Of a DNA stretch of 64,000 nucleotides, positions 10,781-21,260 are shown piece after piece. A program made the position numbers and the translations under genes. Source of the stretch: Halomonas sp. (GTDB taxonomy: Bacteria > Pseudomonadota > Gammaproteobacteria > Pseudomonadales > Halomonadaceae); NCBI RefSeq assembly GCF_030457605.1, contig NZ_JAKDUR010000003.1, forward strand, positions 1 to 64,000, read 5' to 3'. A model generated the notes under the pieces. The model saw only the letters and a program-made list of their open reading frames with translations. It was not told the origin of the DNA and did no database searches. How positions within the stretch are numbered: position 1 is the first letter of the stretch; every line of letters starts with the position of its first letter.

Positions 10781-11068
10781 GTGAGCGAGATCTTTCACAG
10801 CGAGCCGGCTGCGCCCACCGGATGCCGTGCCGGCTGCGGCGCCTGCTGCATTGCCCCGTCGATCACCTCGCCCATTCCCGGCATGCCCAACGGCAAGCCG
10901 GCAGGTGAACGCTGTGCGCAGCTGGATGCGCACAACCTGTGCCGCCTGTTTGGCGACCCGCGCCGGCCGCGCGTCTGCCATCAGTTTGACTACGACGCCG
11001 AGATTTGCGGCGAACATCGCCAGCAGGCCCTGGATACCCTGAGCGACCTGGAAACACTCACCCGCTAA
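10781..11068 (+). CDS. YkgJ family cysteine cluster protein
   Basis: A 95-residue protein beginning at GTG 10781, four bases after the queC stop. Cysteines are arranged [23 protein letters not shown] and RVCHQF, the pattern of the UPF0153/YkgJ family, thought to bind zinc or an Fe-S cluster. The same reading frame is open far upstream, but there it only shadows queC, so the GTG (with an AGG about ten bases upstream) is the likely start. Function in the family is not established. Position suggests cotranscription with queC. Confidence 0.85.
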   Translation: MSEIFHSEPAAPTGCRAGCGACCIAPSITSPIPGMPNGKPAGERCAQLDAHNLCRLFGDPRRPRVCHQFDYDAEICGEHRQQALDTLSDLETLTR

Positions 11069-11090
11069 CGCTTGCCCGCACTGGGCCGCG

Positions 11091-14000
11091 TCAGCTTTCC
11101 GGCTGCAACGCCGCCAGCCGCCGGTCACCAAGGCTCATCCAACGCAGCCATACCGGCGCATCGCTGTGGGGCAGCTCGCCCAGCAGGCGCCGGAACTCGG
11201 CCAACGCCACGCCGTCATCCGGCGCCACCCGCGTCAACCACAGCTCGAGTGCCGCCAGCTCCTGGTGCCGGTTACCCTGCTTGCGTGCCTGAGTGATCGC
11301 CAGACCGGCAAGTGTCTGGATATCTTCAGGTGCCTGCCCTTTACGTTCGCGCACATAGGCCAGCTGCAGGGCAAGCTCGGGAAGAAACAGGGTGTTGCGT
11401 GCCAACGCAATCTCCAGACACTGATCGAGATACCCCTCCACAGCGTCAAGTTGATTCAACGCCAGACAGGCATCCGTGTACCAGAGCACCGGCCTCAGAT
11501 AGCGCTCAAAGCCGGTCAGCTCGGCCATTTTCGCCAGGCACTGCTCCAGCTCGCCAAGCCCTTGCGCATCTCCCCCCAGCGCTTTTTGCCACCCAAGCAC
11601 TCCCTGGGCCGATATTTGCCAGAGGGCCAGATCAGGCGTGTTCGATATGGCTGCCGCCTTTTCAGCGTGCCGCTGAGCCATGTGTACATGGCCCAGTTGG
11701 CGATACAGTGCGGCCCCCACCAGAAAAGCCATCGCCAGCGTACCGGGATGATTGACCTGTTCGGCCAGACGTATCGCCCCGGCAATCTGGCGTTCCGCAC
11801 GCGCATAGTCACCGCGCAGGCATAACGCCCAGCCGTGAATGCAGGCAGCGGACACCTGAGGGTGGTCGGAAAACGGCAGCCATTCGATCACCATCGGCGT
11901 ATTGAGCGGATCCAGCGTTTCCAGCTGCCGGTGTGCGGTATCAACATGCCCTGACCAGTACTCACAGTGAGCGAGCGCATAATCTGCCAGCCGGCGATAG
12001 CGCGGATCTTCCAGCTGACCGGCCAGCTCGGCAAGAATGTCGGCGAGCGCAAAGGCTTCAGCATGCTCGTAACGCTGGCTACGCGCGACCCAAAGCCCCC
12101 ACTTGACCAGAAATACCGACGCCAGATCGAGCGGCTCGGCATCACCTGCCTGCGCTTCGTGCAGCAGCGTGCGGGCACGCTCAAAACTTTCAAAGGCCGT
12201 TGGCGAGCCGTGGCCTTCAAGCGCGAATGCCGCCTGCCCGCGTACGGTGAGCAGGCTGATGGCACGTTCGGGTTCATGACCGACGCGTTCAAGGCTTTCA
12301 AGCCCCGAGTCCGCCATGCGCAGCGCCGTGCGATTGGCGCTGACTTTCAGCGCTTCCCGGGCAGCCAGCTCAAAGTACCGGGCACTGCGGGCATCGTGTC
12401 CGCTGTGTGCCAGGTGCGCTGCAAAATCGCCCGGATGGCGGCTGATCCACACCGGAAAACGTTCCTCAATCAGCGTCACCACTTGCTGATGAAGCCGCGT
12501 ACGAACATCTCGTGGGCACGACAGGTAGGCCGCTTCCTGCAACAGTTGATGGCTGAATTGATATTCCTTGAGCGCGCTTTGTCTATCCCCGGCCGGCTCG
12601 ATAATCTCCAGCTTGAGCATCTGCTCAAGGGCATGCTGCAATACCGCCGGCTCCAGCTCACTACAGGCCGCCAAAAAATCCAGCCGAAAGCGCCGGCCCA
12701 GTATCGCGGCTACATGCGCCACGTCGCGATTACCGCCCAGCTGGTCAATACGACTGGCCAGCAACCCGAAAATCCCGTTGGGCAGCGCATCCAGCTGCAC
12801 CGTGCGGCCTTCCCGCCGGTCCATATCCAGCCGCCGACAGATTTCCTGCAAATACAGCGGCACGCCGTCGCAACGTTCAATGATCTGGTTGCGCAGCCGA
12901 GGACTCAAATGCAGGCGATAGCGCCTTGAGAGAAGCGACAACAGCCGCGATGACTGGTGTTCATCCAGCGCCCCCAATGCCACCTGCTGGTCCCAGTGCA
13001 GCCTGACGGGCAGCGGCTCGCGCCCGTGGTGGCTGGCTACCAGCATGAAGGCCGTATTGATCGGCAGGCGTGCCTGGAGGCCGGCCAGCACCTTGAACGA
13101 TGGCTCATCCACCCACTGCAGATCATCTATCATCAGCACCAGGGTGCGCTCGTTGGCTATATGCTCGACCAGCCGATGCACCAGCGCCACCACCAGCTCT
13201 GTGGTTTCACCGTTTTGGGATATGTCCTGCATATCGCATGCCCCGAGCGCTTCTTCCAGGCACTGCTGTTGGCCAGCCTCCAGCACGGGCATGTTCAACC
13301 GGCACTGTAACGCTCGCAGATGCGCTGCATCAGGCCGCACCTCGCAGTACCAGGCAATCAGGCTCCGCGCTATGCCATAGGGCTCAAGCACTGACAGCCG
13401 CGTGGTGGGCTGCCAGCAAATCACTACGCCACGGCTCAGTTCCAGCTGACGAAATCCTACCATCAGCGCCGACTTGCCCATGCCCGACGCGCCGTTCACC
13501 AGCACGCTTTGACGCAGCCCGATACCCGCACGCGCCAGCGCATCACGCAGCTTGCGTAGCGCAGTTTCGCGCCCCACAAGACTGGGTGGCGTGGCGTCCC
13601 GGCCACCTTCATTCTGCCCCAGCGCCAGCGCTCGCAGGCGCACCCGGCCATCACTTGCTACCAGCCGTGAAGCCAGCCGTGGCTGCAGATCGAGCGCCGG
13701 CGGCATGTGCTGGCTGGCCTGTTGGGAAATAACCAGCTCACTGCCTTCGGCAGCGCTCATCAGCTCCAGTGACATTTGCGTGACCTGCCCCAGCGGATCA
13801 GCCAGCTGACGCTCGGGCAGATACACCGCGCGCCCGCTGTGCAGGCCGGCATCCAACGCGAAATGCGGGGCTTCGCCCTCCCCTCCCCAATGCCGCCTGG
13901 CTTCCTGGGGGAGCGCATGGCGACAATGCTCGTAAAGGGCCACCAGCTCAGCCAGTTGGTGCGCGGGCCCGTGAGTGCCAAAACAGGCAAGCCCCAGTCC

Positions 14001-14978
14001 GCCAGTGGCGCCGGGCAACCAGAACCCCCCCAGATGATGGCACTGCTGCTCCAGCCAGCGCAAAAGCTCCAGCTGTAATGCAAGGCATTGCTGCATCGCT
14101 CCACGATCCTGCCATTCGCCTTCAAGCTTTAGCCGTATGGCCATGACCGACAGCTGACGCAGCTCGATTTCGTCTTCCCGCAGAGGGGCGCTGCTGTCGG
14201 CAAGTGCGCGTGAATAGGCGCCCTTGGGTGACATGGCACGCGGGTCGTCTTCACCTGTCGTCCAATAGCCGGCCAGCTGCAAAAAGCCCGGTTCGGGCTG
14301 CTGACCGGACAGCACCAGCAGCTGCAAATAGGCGTTATATTGCTCGTGTGCCGCGGCCATCTGCCCTTGCTCGGCCAGCTGTTTTACCAGCCGCTCATGA
14401 AACGGCCCATAGCCGGAGAACCGGCTAACCAGATTTTCCAGTACGCTGTCCGAGACCTGCTCACAGGTGTCCAGCACCTGCTCGGCAAAACGCACAACGC
14501 GCTGACGCCATTCGTTACGCACCTGCACCAGCCAGCGTTGAAACGCCGTGCAGTTCACCAGCTGCAGTTCTTCGACAAGATCCCCTCGGTAACACGCCAA
14601 TACGGCGTCAAGATTCGCCAGCTCCCGGGGACCGTCAAACAACCCCTCCAGCCGGTGCAGGTCCATCTTCCAGTCATCAGGTAACGTAAAGCCAATGGCC
14701 TGACGCGACACGCTCAACACCTCATCAGCACGCTCGCCCAGCGCCTGGCGCAGGCAGTGCAGGGCATGGCGCAGATTGGTGCGTCCCGAAGACACTCCCT
14801 GATCCGGCCACAGCAGCTCCGCAAGCGTCGCCCGGCTGACCGGTTGGCGGTGCAACAGCAAATACACCAGCAGTGCCTTGACCTTGTCATAGCTGAACTG
14901 GGTCAGGGAACCCTGCTCAAGGGTGAGCGAAAAATGTCCCAAAAGGACAAGCTGGTCAGACTCACAAGCATCGCGCAT
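11091..14978 (-). CDS. Giant multidomain transcriptional regulator (BTAD, cyclase-like, AAA ATPase, TPR)
   Basis: 1295 residues. Domain order: winged-helix DNA-binding domain at about 10-105 (FSYDKVKALLVYLLL, RTNLRHALHCLRQALGERADE); bacterial transcriptional activation domain at about 107-240; a region at about 272-430 resembling a class III nucleotide-cyclase fold (RQLSVMAIRLKLEG, FALDAGLHSGRAVYL) but lacking obvious metal-binding aspartates; a STAND/AAA ATPase with Walker A GASGMGKS at 496-503 and Walker B LVLMIDDLQW near 615; then a long TPR-like helical tail. This architecture resembles signal-integrating activators of the SARP/LuxR-LAL type. The ATG has AGGA nine bases upstream. It lies 30 bases downstream of miaE on the same strand. 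Target genes and inducer are unknown. Confidence 0.85.
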   Translation of the reverse strand: MRDACESDQLVLLGHFSLTLEQGSLTQFSYDKVKALLVYLLLHRQPVSRATLAELLWPDQGVSSGRTNLRHALHCLRQALGERADEVLSVSRQAIGFTLPDDWKMDLHRLEGLFDGPRELANLDAVLACYRGDLVEELQLVNCTAFQRWLVQVRNEWRQRVVRFAEQVLDTCEQVSDSVLENLVSRFSGYGPFHERLVKQLAEQGQMAAAHEQYNAYLQLLVLSGQQPEPGFLQLAGYWTTGEDDPRAMSPKGAYSRALADSSAPLREDEIELRQLSVMAIRLKLEGEWQDRGAMQQCLALQLELLRWLEQQCHHLGGFWLPGATGGLGLACFGTHGPAHQLAELVALYEHCRHALPQEARRHWGGEGEAPHFALDAGLHSGRAVYLPERQLADPLGQVTQMSLELMSAAEGSELVISQQASQHMPPALDLQPRLASRLVASDGRVRLRALALGQNEGGRDATPPSLVGRETALRKLRDALARAGIGLRQSVLVNGASGMGKSALMVGFRQLELSRGVVICWQPTTRLSVLEPYGIARSLIAWYCEVRPDAAHLRALQCRLNMPVLEAGQQQCLEEALGACDMQDISQNGETTELVVALVHRLVEHIANERTLVLMIDDLQWVDEPSFKVLAGLQARLPINTAFMLVASHHGREPLPVRLHWDQQVALGALDEHQSSRLLSLLSRRYRLHLSPRLRNQIIERCDGVPLYLQEICRRLDMDRREGRTVQLDALPNGIFGLLASRIDQLGGNRDVAHVAAILGRRFRLDFLAACSELEPAVLQHALEQMLKLEIIEPAGDRQSALKEYQFSHQLLQEAAYLSCPRDVRTRLHQQVVTLIEERFPVWISRHPGDFAAHLAHSGHDARSARYFELAAREALKVSANRTALRMADSGLESLERVGHEPERAISLLTVRGQAAFALEGHGSPTAFESFERARTLLHEAQAGDAEPLDLASVFLVKWGLWVARSQRYEHAEAFALADILAELAGQLEDPRYRRLADYALAHCEYWSGHVDTAHRQLETLDPLNTPMVIEWLPFSDHPQVSAACIHGWALCLRGDYARAERQIAGAIRLAEQVNHPGTLAMAFLVGAALYRQLGHVHMAQRHAEKAAAISNTPDLALWQISAQGVLGWQKALGGDAQGLGELEQCLAKMAELTGFERYLRPVLWYTDACLALNQLDAVEGYLDQCLEIALARNTLFLPELALQLAYVRERKGQAPEDIQTLAGLAITQARKQGNRHQELAALELWLTRVAPDDGVALAEFRRLLGELPHSDAPVWLRWMSLGDRRLAALQPES

Positions 14979-15008
14979 GGTAGGAATCCTGCCTGGGCAA
15001 TCAGCGGG

Positions 15009-15674
15009 CTAGGCGGGCACGCCGCTATGAAAACGAAAGTCCGTATCGGGTGAGCGTATCAACTCGGCCTCCCGAGCAACGAAAAACGCAATGCGTTCAT
15101 CAAGCGGCGCGTCGGTCTGCTGTTCCGCCAGCAGCAGGTAATCTTCAAAATGGCGGCCTTCCGACTTCACCAGCGTGCGATAAAAACGCGCCAGCTCCGG
15201 ATCAAGATACGGAATCAGCCGGGCAAAACGTTCACAGCTGCGCGCTTCAATCAGGGCACCGACAATCAGCACGTCAATCAACCGCTCAGGATCATTGGCG
15301 CGCACGTGGCGACGCAACCCTTCCGCGTAGCGCGAGGCGCTGAGATGACGATACGTCACCCCGCGCTTTTCCATCAGCGTGACAACCTGCTCGAAATGCA
15401 AAAGCTCTTCCCGCGCCAGCTGGGACATTTTACTCAACAGCAGCGGTTGACCAACGTAGCGGTATAGCAGATTCATCGCCGTGGAGGCAGCCTTTTTCTC
15501 ACACTGGGCATGGTCAATCAGCAGTGTCTCGGGATGCTGCAGCGCCCAGCCAAGCCAGGCCTGCGGTGTCGAACATCCGAGAAAACCCAGCAGGCTCTCG
15601 GGCAGCAGGTCGTCAGCGCTTACGTCGTGGCCCGCATGCGTCGGTAGCGGCGCAGTTGTTACAGGTTGTGTCAT
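15009..15674 (-). CDS. miaE: tRNA-(ms2io6A)-hydroxylase MiaE
   Basis: Non-haem diiron monooxygenase of 221 residues that hydroxylates the isopentenyl side chain of ms2i6A at tRNA position 37. The ferritin-like four-helix bundle ligands are visible as REELLHFEQV, EARSCERF and EGRHFEDY, that is, paired E...ExxH sites. ENxxxH-type spacing and length match Pseudomonas and Salmonella MiaE. It is upstream of, and on the same strand as, the giant BTAD regulator, separated by 30 bases, so they may share a transcript. Confidence 0.93.
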   Translation of the reverse strand: MTQPVTTAPLPTHAGHDVSADDLLPESLLGFLGCSTPQAWLGWALQHPETLLIDHAQCEKKAASTAMNLLYRYVGQPLLLSKMSQLAREELLHFEQVVTLMEKRGVTYRHLSASRYAEGLRRHVRANDPERLIDVLIVGALIEARSCERFARLIPYLDPELARFYRTLVKSEGRHFEDYLLLAEQQTDAPLDERIAFFVAREAELIRSPDTDFRFHSGVPA

Positions 15675-15960
15675 ATACGATTACCAGAAGCGAAAAAATC
15701 CGTCTTGGGTCCAAGGTCAGGCGTCAGGGTCTGGCTGTGTTTTGTACGGTGGATTGAAGGTGCCGGGTGAGACCATGAGCTGAAACTCTGTAAAAACCCG
15801 AGAGAAACCCATGGTAACGCGGCGCTGCACGAATCACACCCGCTGCATCCTGCCGGCCATGGGTAGTCCGGCTTTCCAAACGGCCTGAAAAGCGCGGCGC
15901 TGGTGATATTTTACACCACGCCCTGCCCCCAAAGTGCAACACCATCACGGTCCCGACTGC
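15675..15960. other. Intergenic region between divergent miaE and acnB
   Basis: About 290 bases with no supportable gene. It contains short GC-rich runs but no repeat or riboswitch that I recognise. The acnB promoter lies at its right end. Confidence 0.4.
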
Positions 15961-15989
15961 TTAACATTGTCAACAATTTACCGTAAAAT
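15961..15989 (+). promoter_or_regulatory. Candidate sigma70 promoter of acnB
   Basis: TTAACA at 15961-15966 and TAAAAT at 15984-15989 are separated by exactly 17 bases, each matching consensus at five of six positions. Transcription would start near 15996, about 57 bases before the acnB GTG. Confidence 0.65.
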
Positions 15990-16052
15990 CCTGCCATCCA
16001 GTCGGGCTGCCCTGCCCCGGGCATGCCGCCAACGCAACAGAGAGGGTCCACC

Positions 16053-18656
16053 GTGCTTGAAGCCTATCGCCAACATGTTACCGAACGCGCCGATGCAGGG
16101 GTTCCGCCCAAGCCGCTTAATGCCGAACAGGCTGCGGCTCTGGTGGAACTGCTGAAAAATCCGCCGGCAGGCGAAGAAGAGTTCATCCTGGACCTGATCA
16201 CCCAGCGCATTCCTCCGGGCGTTGACGAGGCCGCCTACGTCAAGGCCGGCTTTCTCACCGCCATCGCCAAGGGCGAAGCCAGCTCGCCGCTGATCGACAA
16301 AATTCACGCGGTCAAGCTGCTGGGCACCATGCAGGGCGGCTATAATATCGCCTCGCTGGTCAAGCTGCTGGACGATGACTCGCTGGCCCGCGAAGCCGGC
16401 GAACAGCTCAAGCACACCCTGTTGATGTTTGATGCCTTCCACGACGTGGAAGAGCGCGGCCGGGCCGGCAACGCCGTCGCCCAGGACGTGCTGGAATCCT
16501 GGGCCGAAGCCGAATGGTTCCTGTCCAAACCGGCCCTTGCCGAGAAAATCACCCTGACCGTGTTCAAGGTGCCCGGCGAAACCAACACCGATGACCTCTC
16601 CCCCGCCCCGGACGCCTGGTCGCGCCCGGATATTCCGCTGCACGCCAACGCCATGCTGAAAAACCCGCGCGACGGCATCGAGCCGGAAGTGCTCGGCGAA
16701 GTGGGGCCGCTTGCGCAAATCGAGGCGGTCAAGGCCAAGGGCTATCCGGTGGTTTACGTGGGTGACGTGGTTGGCACCGGCTCCTCGCGCAAGTCCGCGA
16801 CCAACTCGGTGCTGTGGTTCTTCGGCGACGATATTCCCTACGCGCCCAACAAGCGCGCCGGTGGTTTCTGCTTTGGCGGCAGCGTGGCTCCGATTTTCTT
16901 CAACACCATGGAAGACTCTGGCGCCCTGCCCATTGAGATGGACGTCGAGAACCTCGACATGGGCGACGTGATCGACGTCTACCCGTATGAAGGCAAGGTC
17001 TGCCGCCACGGTACCGATGAGGTGGTCACCACTTTCGCATTGAAAACCCAGCTGCTGCTGGACGAAGTCCGCGCCGGCGGACGGATTCCGCTGATCATCG
17101 GCCGTGGCCTTACCGCCAAGGCACGCGAATCGCTGAATCTTCCCGCCTCGGAGGTCTTCCGCCTGCCCGAACAGCCGGCGGATACCGGTAAAGGCTTTAC
17201 TCTGGCCCAAAAGATGGTGGGCAAGGCCTGCGGTCTCGACGGCGTTCGCCCGGGCATGTACTGCGAGCCGAAAATGACCACTGTGGGCTCCCAGGATACC
17301 ACCGGCCCGATGACCCGGGACGAACTCAAGGATCTCGCCTGCCTCGGCTTTCAGGCCGATCTGGTCATGCAGTCGTTCTGCCACACCAGCGCCTACCCCA
17401 AGCCGGTGGACGTGGATACCCACCACACCCTGCCGGATTTCATCATGAACCGCGGCGGCGTGTCTCTGCGCCCGGGCGATGGCATCATCCACTCATGGCT
17501 CAACCGCATGCTGCTGCCCGATACCGTGGGCACCGGCGGCGACTCCCACACCCGCTTTCCGATGGGTATTTCATTCCCCGCGGGCTCGGGGCTTGTGGCT
17601 TTTGCCGCGGCTACCGGCGTGATGCCGCTGGATATGCCCGAGTCGATACTGGTGCGTTTCAAGGGCCAACGCCAACCCGGCGTCACGCTGCGCGACCTGG
17701 TTCACGCGATTCCCTACTACGCCATCCAGCAAGGGCTTTTGACCGTTGAGAAATCAGGCAAGAAAAATGCTTTCTCCGGTCGCGTGCTGGAAATCGAAGG
17801 ACTTGAAGACCTGACTGCCGAACAGGCCTTTGAGCTTTCCGATGCGTCCGCCGAGCGCTCGGCCGCCGGCTGCACCATTACGCTTTCCGATGCCAGCGTC
17901 ACCGAGTACCTGAAATCCAATATCACCCTGCTCAAGTGGATGATCGCCAACGGTTACGGTGAAGCGCGCACCATCGAGCGGCGCATTCAGGGCATGCAGG
18001 CATGGCTGGACAACCCCAGCCTGATGCGCGCCGACGCCGACGCCGAATACGCCGAAGTGGTCGAAATCGATCTCGACCAGCTGAAAGAGCCGGTACTCTG
18101 TGCGCCCAACGATCCGGATGACGCGCGCCTGCTGTCCGAGGTGGCCGGCGAGAAGATCGACGAAGTCTTTATCGGCTCGTGCATGACCAACATCGGGCAC
18201 TTCCGCGCCGCGGGTAAACTACTGGAAAAACAGCCGGCTGGCAGCCTGAATACCCGCCTATGGCTCGCCCCGCCGACCCGGATGGACCAGCACCAGCTCA
18301 CCGCAGAAGGCTACTACGGCATCTTCGGCCGTGCCGGGGCGCGCATGGAAATGCCCGGCTGCTCGCTGTGCATGGGTAACCAGGCACGGGTGGCGGCGAA
18401 AAGCACTGTGGTCTCCACCTCCACGCGCAACTTCCCCAACCGCCTGGGTGACGGCGCCGACGTGTATCTCGCCTCAGCCGAGCTTGCCGCCGTGGCCGCA
18501 GTAGAAGGCCGCCTGCCCACCGTCAGCGAATATCGCCGCTACATGAGCGAATTTGACGCCATGGCCGGTGAAATCTACCGCTACATGAACTTCCATGAAA
18601 TCGAGGAATATCAAAAAGTCGCCTCCAACGTGATTCCGGTGGCTCAGGAAGCCTGA
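16053..18656 (+). CDS. acnB: Aconitate hydratase B
   Basis: TCA-cycle enzyme interconverting citrate and isocitrate through cis-aconitate (often also acting on 2-methylaconitate). From GTG 16053 it has 867 residues, against 865 in E. coli, and starts VLEAYRQHV like other AcnB proteins, with AGAGGG seven bases upstream. An N-terminal HEAT-like domain precedes the swivel domain. The three [4Fe-4S] cysteines sit in [30 protein letters not shown] and [12 protein letters not shown] strong terminator follows 40 bases downstream. Very long antisense open frames across this gene are codon-bias shadows. Confidence 0.97.
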   Translation: MLEAYRQHVTERADAGVPPKPLNAEQAAALVELLKNPPAGEEEFILDLITQRIPPGVDEAAYVKAGFLTAIAKGEASSPLIDKIHAVKLLGTMQGGYNIASLVKLLDDDSLAREAGEQLKHTLLMFDAFHDVEERGRAGNAVAQDVLESWAEAEWFLSKPALAEKITLTVFKVPGETNTDDLSPAPDAWSRPDIPLHANAMLKNPRDGIEPEVLGEVGPLAQIEAVKAKGYPVVYVGDVVGTGSSRKSATNSVLWFFGDDIPYAPNKRAGGFCFGGSVAPIFFNTMEDSGALPIEMDVENLDMGDVIDVYPYEGKVCRHGTDEVVTTFALKTQLLLDEVRAGGRIPLIIGRGLTAKARESLNLPASEVFRLPEQPADTGKGFTLAQKMVGKACGLDGVRPGMYCEPKMTTVGSQDTTGPMTRDELKDLACLGFQADLVMQSFCHTSAYPKPVDVDTHHTLPDFIMNRGGVSLRPGDGIIHSWLNRMLLPDTVGTGGDSHTRFPMGISFPAGSGLVAFAAATGVMPLDMPESILVRFKGQRQPGVTLRDLVHAIPYYAIQQGLLTVEKSGKKNAFSGRVLEIEGLEDLTAEQAFELSDASAERSAAGCTITLSDASVTEYLKSNITLLKWMIANGYGEARTIERRIQGMQAWLDNPSLMRADADAEYAEVVEIDLDQLKEPVLCAPNDPDDARLLSEVAGEKIDEVFIGSCMTNIGHFRAAGKLLEKQPAGSLNTRLWLAPPTRMDQHQLTAEGYYGIFGRAGARMEMPGCSLCMGNQARVAAKSTVVSTSTRNFPNRLGDGADVYLASAELAAVAAVEGRLPTVSEYRRYMSEFDAMAGEIYRYMNFHEIEEYQKVASNVIPVAQEA

Positions 18657-18692
18657 TGGCGTGTTAAGCATTTAAATCGGGTGCGATCATCA

Positions 18693-18725
18693 AAGCGCCC
18701 TGCCGGGGAGGCAGGGCGCTTTTTT
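18693..18725 (+). terminator. Intrinsic terminator of acnB
   Basis: AAGCGCCCTGCC and GGCAGGGCGCTT form a 12-bp stem with a five-base loop (GGGGA), followed by a T run. It closes the acnB transcript before rraA. Confidence 0.93.
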
Positions 18726-18789
18726 CATTTTCTCGCTTCCATGGCATCATTCGGGATCAGCCCTTTCTCGGACCACAGGAACCCAGAAC

Positions 18790-19272
18790 ATGAGTCAGAT
18801 CATTACCCCGGATCTTTGCGACAAATACCCCGAAGTGGACGTCATCGCGCCCCTCTTCCTCAATTTCGGCGGTATCAAGGCTTTTGCCGGCCCGGTACGC
18901 ACCGTGACCTGCTTTGAAGATAACTCCATGGTCAAGCAGGCGGTGAACGAGCCTGGCGACGGCGCGGTGCTGGTGGTTGACGGCGGCGGCTCAAAGCGCT
19001 GTGCCATGCTCGGCGATATGCTAGCGCAAAAGGCCGCCGACAACGGCTGGGCGGGCATCGTAATGTACGGCTGCGTGCGTGATGTGGACATTCTCGCGCG
19101 CACTCATCTGGGCGTGCAGGCGCTGGGTAGTCATCCACGCCGCAGCCATAAGCGTGGCGAAGGAACTCGCGATATCGCCGTGGATATTGCCGGCGTCAGC
19201 GTGCACCCAGGGCAGTGGCTGTACGCCGATAATAACGGCATCGTGATTGCCGAACAGGCACTTGAGCTTTAA
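18790..19272 (+). CDS. rraA: Ribonuclease E activity regulator RraA
   Basis: 160-residue protein of the RraA/MenG-like fold. In E. coli RraA binds RNase E and inhibits its action. The family signature is clear: DVIAPLFLNFGGIKAFAGPVRTV, DGGGSKRCAMLGDMLA and GCVRDVDILARTHLGVQALGSHPRRS. Because the same fold includes 4-hydroxy-4-methyl-2-oxoglutarate aldolases, the metal-binding GxxRD pattern (GCVRD) alone does not exclude enzymatic activity, but overall length and sequence favour RraA. AGGA lies ten bases before the ATG. It is followed 51 bases later by the membrane GDPD gene. Confidence 0.92.
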   Translation: MSQIITPDLCDKYPEVDVIAPLFLNFGGIKAFAGPVRTVTCFEDNSMVKQAVNEPGDGAVLVVDGGGSKRCAMLGDMLAQKAADNGWAGIVMYGCVRDVDILARTHLGVQALGSHPRRSHKRGEGTRDIAVDIAGVSVHPGQWLYADNNGIVIAEQALEL

Positions 19273-19323
19273 AGGTCCAACGTTATTGCCATCCCCGGAT
19301 CATCCCCAGGATCGCCTGCCCAG

Positions 19324-21222
19324 GTGACGCCACACCTGCAGCCGCTCAGGCAGCTGGGCGCTTCGCTATTGCGCACGTTTCGTGAACGCCTGCGCGCGCT
19401 GATCGCCTTTCACCTGCTGTTTACCCTGCTGGCTTCAACGCTGGTACTGCCGGGCATCGCCTGGGCGACCCGTGCGCTGTTTGCCCGGCTGGGCACGGCC
19501 GTAGTCACGCTGGACGACCTGGTCGCGCTGCTGTTTACGCCCGTCGGGCTGATCAGCGCTCTCGCTGCCCAGGGGCTGGCCTTTTGCATCCTGTACTGGC
19601 AACAGGCCGGCATGCTTCATGTGGCCACCAGCCGCCACGCCCGGAGCCACTATCACCTCACACTGGCGGCACTCTGGGCAAGCACTCGCCGCCTGCCTGC
19701 GCTGGCCGGCCTGGTGGTGCTTCAGGTGGGTAGCCATCTGCTGCTGCTTGCTCCGTTCATGGCGGGCATTGCCTGGCTTTATGATACCTGGCTTGGCGGG
19801 CTCGATACCTACTACCTGCAGCAGGTGCGGCCTCCGGTAGTTTGGTACTTCGTCGCCTGTGCGCTTCCCCTGCTACTGCTTTGGGCATGGCTGGCCGGCC
19901 GGCTTTACCTGCGCTGGCTGCTGGCGCTACCACTGGTCGCACTGGAACAGGAAGCGCCCCACCGTGCGCTTTCGCGCAGCGTAACGCTGACTCGCGGCTG
20001 GCACCGCTCTATTGCCGCTGCTGTCATGCTGGTGCTGGCCGGCATCATTGCGCTGCCGATACTCGCCACGCTGGCATTTGATGCTCTGTTCACACCGTTA
20101 CTCGCGTGGCTGCCCGAACGTTACAGTGTGCTGCTACCGGCCATGCTGGCCTATCTCACCGGTTATGTGCTGCTGACCCTTGCTCTGACGTTTACCGGCA
20201 TTGCGCTCAATGCGCTTCTGTCAGGGTGTTTATACGTGCAGCTTGCCCACCGGCAACCGCGTCCAACCGCCTCGCCAGGTGCCCATGCAGGGAAACTTGC
20301 CTGGGCAGTTGAACTGGGCGTGATCGTGCTGGCCGCGCTGCAGGCCTGGTGGATCGTCAATAGCTTCGAGCTTGAGGACGACGTGACCATTATTGCCCAC
20401 CGGGGCAGCTCCATGCGTGCGCCGGAAAACACGCTGGCCGCGTTCAGGCGTGCCACCCGAGACGGCGCCGACGCCATCGAGCTCGACGTACGCCTCAGCG
20501 CTGACGGCCACGTGATGGTTTACCATGACCGCAGCCTTGCCCGGTTAACCGGCGACCCGCGCGACGTCAACGCTGTCACCCGCGAGGAGCTTGCGCGCTT
20601 TGATGTTGGCGGCTGGTTTGGCCACGACTTTCGTGACGAGCGTATTCCCACCCTGGGTCAGGCACTGGCCACTACACGCGGCAAAGCCGGACTCATGATC
20701 GAACTCAAACCCGCGCCCGGCTACGCGCGTGCGCTCGCCGGCGCGGTAATTACCACGCTCAATGCAGAAACCGACGCCCGCTACGCCTGCTGGGCGAAAG
20801 CGCCCGTACCGGCTGAAGCCTACCCTCAGTGCGGTTATCCGGACGCCTGGCCGGAAATGCGTATCGCTTCCATGTCACCGTCGCTGGTGCGTACGGTCGA
20901 AGAGCTGGCGCCTTCACTACGCACGACACTTCTGGCCCAGCTGATAGTGCCCGGCACGCTTGACCGGCACGGCTTTGATGCGCTGGGTCTGAGACACAAC
21001 CGTATCACGGAAAATGAAATGCGGCTGGCAGCCGTTTACGGCTATGAGGTACACGCCTGGACGATCAACAGCCCCAAACGTATGGCGACGCTGATCGACA
21101 TGGGCGTGGATGCCATCATCACCGACTACCCCGACCGGCTGGCCGCGCTGCTGGCCGAGCGTCGTGAGTTAAGCGACGGCGGCCTGCTGCTGATCAAACT
21201 GCACAGCTGGCTGCGCCAGTAG
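19324..21222 (+). CDS. Membrane-anchored glycerophosphodiester phosphodiesterase
   Basis: 632 residues. The N-terminal half (to about residue 350) has six to eight hydrophobic segments typical of the glycerophosphoryl-diester-phosphodiesterase membrane domain. The C-terminal half is a GDPD catalytic domain with IIAHRGSSMRAPENTLAA, ELDVRLSADGHVMVYHD and LMIELKP, holding the catalytic His pair and metal-binding Glu/Asp. The enzyme should release glycerol-3-phosphate from glycerophosphodiesters, probably at the outer face of the inner membrane. The start used is GTG 19324 (TPHLQPLRQLG). A second, soluble GDPD is encoded at 58388-59152. Confidence 0.88.
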   Translation: MTPHLQPLRQLGASLLRTFRERLRALIAFHLLFTLLASTLVLPGIAWATRALFARLGTAVVTLDDLVALLFTPVGLISALAAQGLAFCILYWQQAGMLHVATSRHARSHYHLTLAALWASTRRLPALAGLVVLQVGSHLLLLAPFMAGIAWLYDTWLGGLDTYYLQQVRPPVVWYFVACALPLLLLWAWLAGRLYLRWLLALPLVALEQEAPHRALSRSVTLTRGWHRSIAAAVMLVLAGIIALPILATLAFDALFTPLLAWLPERYSVLLPAMLAYLTGYVLLTLALTFTGIALNALLSGCLYVQLAHRQPRPTASPGAHAGKLAWAVELGVIVLAALQAWWIVNSFELEDDVTIIAHRGSSMRAPENTLAAFRRATRDGADAIELDVRLSADGHVMVYHDRSLARLTGDPRDVNAVTREELARFDVGGWFGHDFRDERIPTLGQALATTRGKAGLMIELKPAPGYARALAGAVITTLNAETDARYACWAKAPVPAEAYPQCGYPDAWPEMRIASMSPSLVRTVEELAPSLRTTLLAQLIVPGTLDRHGFDALGLRHNRITENEMRLAAVYGYEVHAWTINSPKRMATLIDMGVDAIITDYPDRLAALLAERRELSDGGLLLIKLHSWLRQ

Positions 21223-21260
21223 CATCAAGACAGGCCGCCGGATTCGCCTTAGCAAGGCCG

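Noticed and set aside
15978-17492. A 504-codon open frame antisense to acnB.
   Set aside because: It is a mirror of a high-GC, strongly codon-biased gene. The product is rich in His, Gly and Val with no family resemblance, and acnB is certain.
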